From contig NZ_MBDL01000009.1 in assembly GCF_001707755.1 (NCBI RefSeq), positions 186,001 to 250,000 of the forward strand: a DNA stretch of 64,000 nucleotides. Direction: 5' to 3'. Position 1 is the stretch's first letter. Every line of letters starts with the position of its first letter. Positions 63,260 through 64,000 of this stretch are shown here, in pieces. A program made the position numbers and the translations under genes. The notes beneath the pieces are model-generated. The model was given only the letters and a program-made list of their open reading frames with translations. It ran no database searches and was not told the DNA's origin. This stretch comes from Acinetobacter celticus. GTDB taxonomy: Bacteria; Pseudomonadota; Gammaproteobacteria; Pseudomonadales; Moraxellaceae.

Positions 63260-64000
63260 ATGGCTCAGTTAAACGACATTATTCAGTGGTGTAATCAAAC
63301 ATTGAAGTCACATGAATTTAAAGATTATGCACCCAATGGCTTACAGATTGAAGGCAAATCTGAAGTTAATAAAATTGTATGTGCTGTCACGGCCTCTCAA
63401 GAAGCAATTGAAGCCGCTATTGCACAAGGTGCTGACCTTCTTTTAGTGCATCATGGCTATTTCTGGAAAGGCGAACCCTACCCCATTACAGGTATGCGTG
63501 GCAAACGCATTAAAGCGCTCATTCAGCATGATATTTCATTGGTTGGCTACCACCTTCCTTTAGATAGTCATCCTGTACTAGGTAATAATGCAGCCATTGC
63601 TGATATTTTAGAATTAGATAATATTGAAGCTTTAGATCCTGCGGAACGCAACCCAATTGGTAATATTGGTTATTTAAAACAGCCCATGTCTGCGACAGAA
63701 TTTAAAGTGTTTGTATCGGAACGCTTAGGGTTTAACGCAATTCATCTACCCGCAGATAAAACCTCCATCCAAAAAGTTGGGTTTTGTACTGGCGGTGCGC
63801 AAGATTATATTTCCAAGGCAGCTGAACAAAATTGTGATGCTTATATTTCAGGCGAAGTCAGTGAACGGACATTTTACGAAGCCAAAGAATTAAACGTGCA
63901 TTATTATGCCTGTGGCCATCATGCAACGGAAAAATATGGTGTTCAGCGCTTAGCAAAAGCTATTTCAGAACAGTTCAATATTGAGTATAGTTATTTCGAA
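63260..64000 (+). CDS. ybgI: YbgI/Nif3-like dinuclear metal-binding protein, 3' end cut by window
   Basis: At least 247 codons are present without a stop; E. coli YbgI is 247 residues long, so only a few residues are missing. APNGLQIEG near residue 24, LLVHHGYFWKG near 62 (metal-binding His pair), and YHLPLDSHPVLGNNAAIA near 97 are diagnostic of the Nif3/YbgI/GCHY-I family. YACGHHATEKYGVQRLAKAI near the end supplies further metal ligands. Metal-dependent hydrolase activity such as GTP cyclohydrolase I-like is proposed in the family but unsettled. It is divergent from degS, a pairing also known in Pseudomonas. Confidence 0.9.
   Translation, partial: MAQLNDIIQWCNQTLKSHEFKDYAPNGLQIEGKSEVNKIVCAVTASQEAIEAAIAQGADLLLVHHGYFWKGEPYPITGMRGKRIKALIQHDISLVGYHLPLDSHPVLGNNAAIADILELDNIEALDPAERNPIGNIGYLKQPMSATEFKVFVSERLGFNAIHLPADKTSIQKVGFCTGGAQDYISKAAEQNCDAYISGEVSERTFYEAKELNVHYYACGHHATEKYGVQRLAKAISEQFNIEYSYFE

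Overview
The window is AT-rich chromosomal DNA of a gammaproteobacterium, and gene content and order point to Acinetobacter (Moraxellaceae). Supporting signs are the alaS-lysC-csrA block, the fused tyrA-aroA gene behind hisC and pheA, the ponB/mrcB-lpoP pair, a lone GspE-type ATPase gene, fadE, and many short AT-rich intergenic regions with strong hairpin terminators. I cannot name the species. Almost all of it is core genome. I see no rRNA, tRNA, CRISPR array, prophage or intact insertion sequence.

Layout. 1-8.9 kb: the 5' end of hisZ, two hypothetical genes, an Epd/GAPDH-like dehydrogenase, then alaS, lysC, csrA and rnhB. 8.9-13.5 kb: two paralogous small exported cysteine proteins either side of a cytochrome b561, then an adenine-deaminase-type gene and a purine permease. 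13.7-17.2 kb: HD hydrolase, yaaA, an alpha/beta hydrolase, a DUF2147 protein and a small hypothetical. 17.3-21.9 kb: the aromatic amino acid cluster pheA, hisC, tyrA-aroA. 22.3-28.7 kb: PfpI-like protein, acyl-CoA dehydrogenase, dctA, ybiB-like gene, a hypothetical, a YeaC-like gene and nadK. 28.9-33.2 kb: PBP1B with its LpoP lipoprotein, a Nudix-ThiE fusion, and Fur-controlled hemP. 33.2-39 kb: a BOF protein with a QseBC-like two-component system, a GspE ATPase, a broken DUF4010-type gene and trmO. 39.2-46 kb: fpr, a DUF2071 protein, a TetR regulator beside a candidate small RNA, a heme-oxygenase-fold protein, a divergent MerR/cation-efflux pair, and trhP with a YfhL ferredoxin. 46.3-53.3 kb: ahpF, a three-gene TelA cluster, rnk and glyA. 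53.4-64 kb: a lipase-like lipoprotein, an exoX-like gene, an IS30-type transposase remnant, sthA, lipA, fadE, a DegS/AlgW-like protease and a nearly complete ybgI/Nif3-like gene.

How genes work together. pheA, hisC and tyrA-aroA supply phenylalanine and tyrosine as one minus-strand unit. The permease and deaminase form a purine-salvage pair. LpoP very probably activates the PBP1B encoded immediately upstream. ahpF, fpr and sthA serve redox balance. fadE and the 380-residue acyl-CoA dehydrogenase serve beta-oxidation. The YfhL ferredoxin gene starts one base after trhP and may feed electrons or clusters to tRNA hydroxylation.

The least explained items are the TetR-type operator plus hairpin-rich transcript at 41.04-41.26 kb, the TelA pair with a membrane protein at 48.1-51.0 kb, the heme-oxygenase-fold protein at 42.1 kb, and the cysteine-protein paralogs around cytochrome b561 at 8.9-10.5 kb. 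All assignments come from reading the sequence and remembering protein families. No database search was run.
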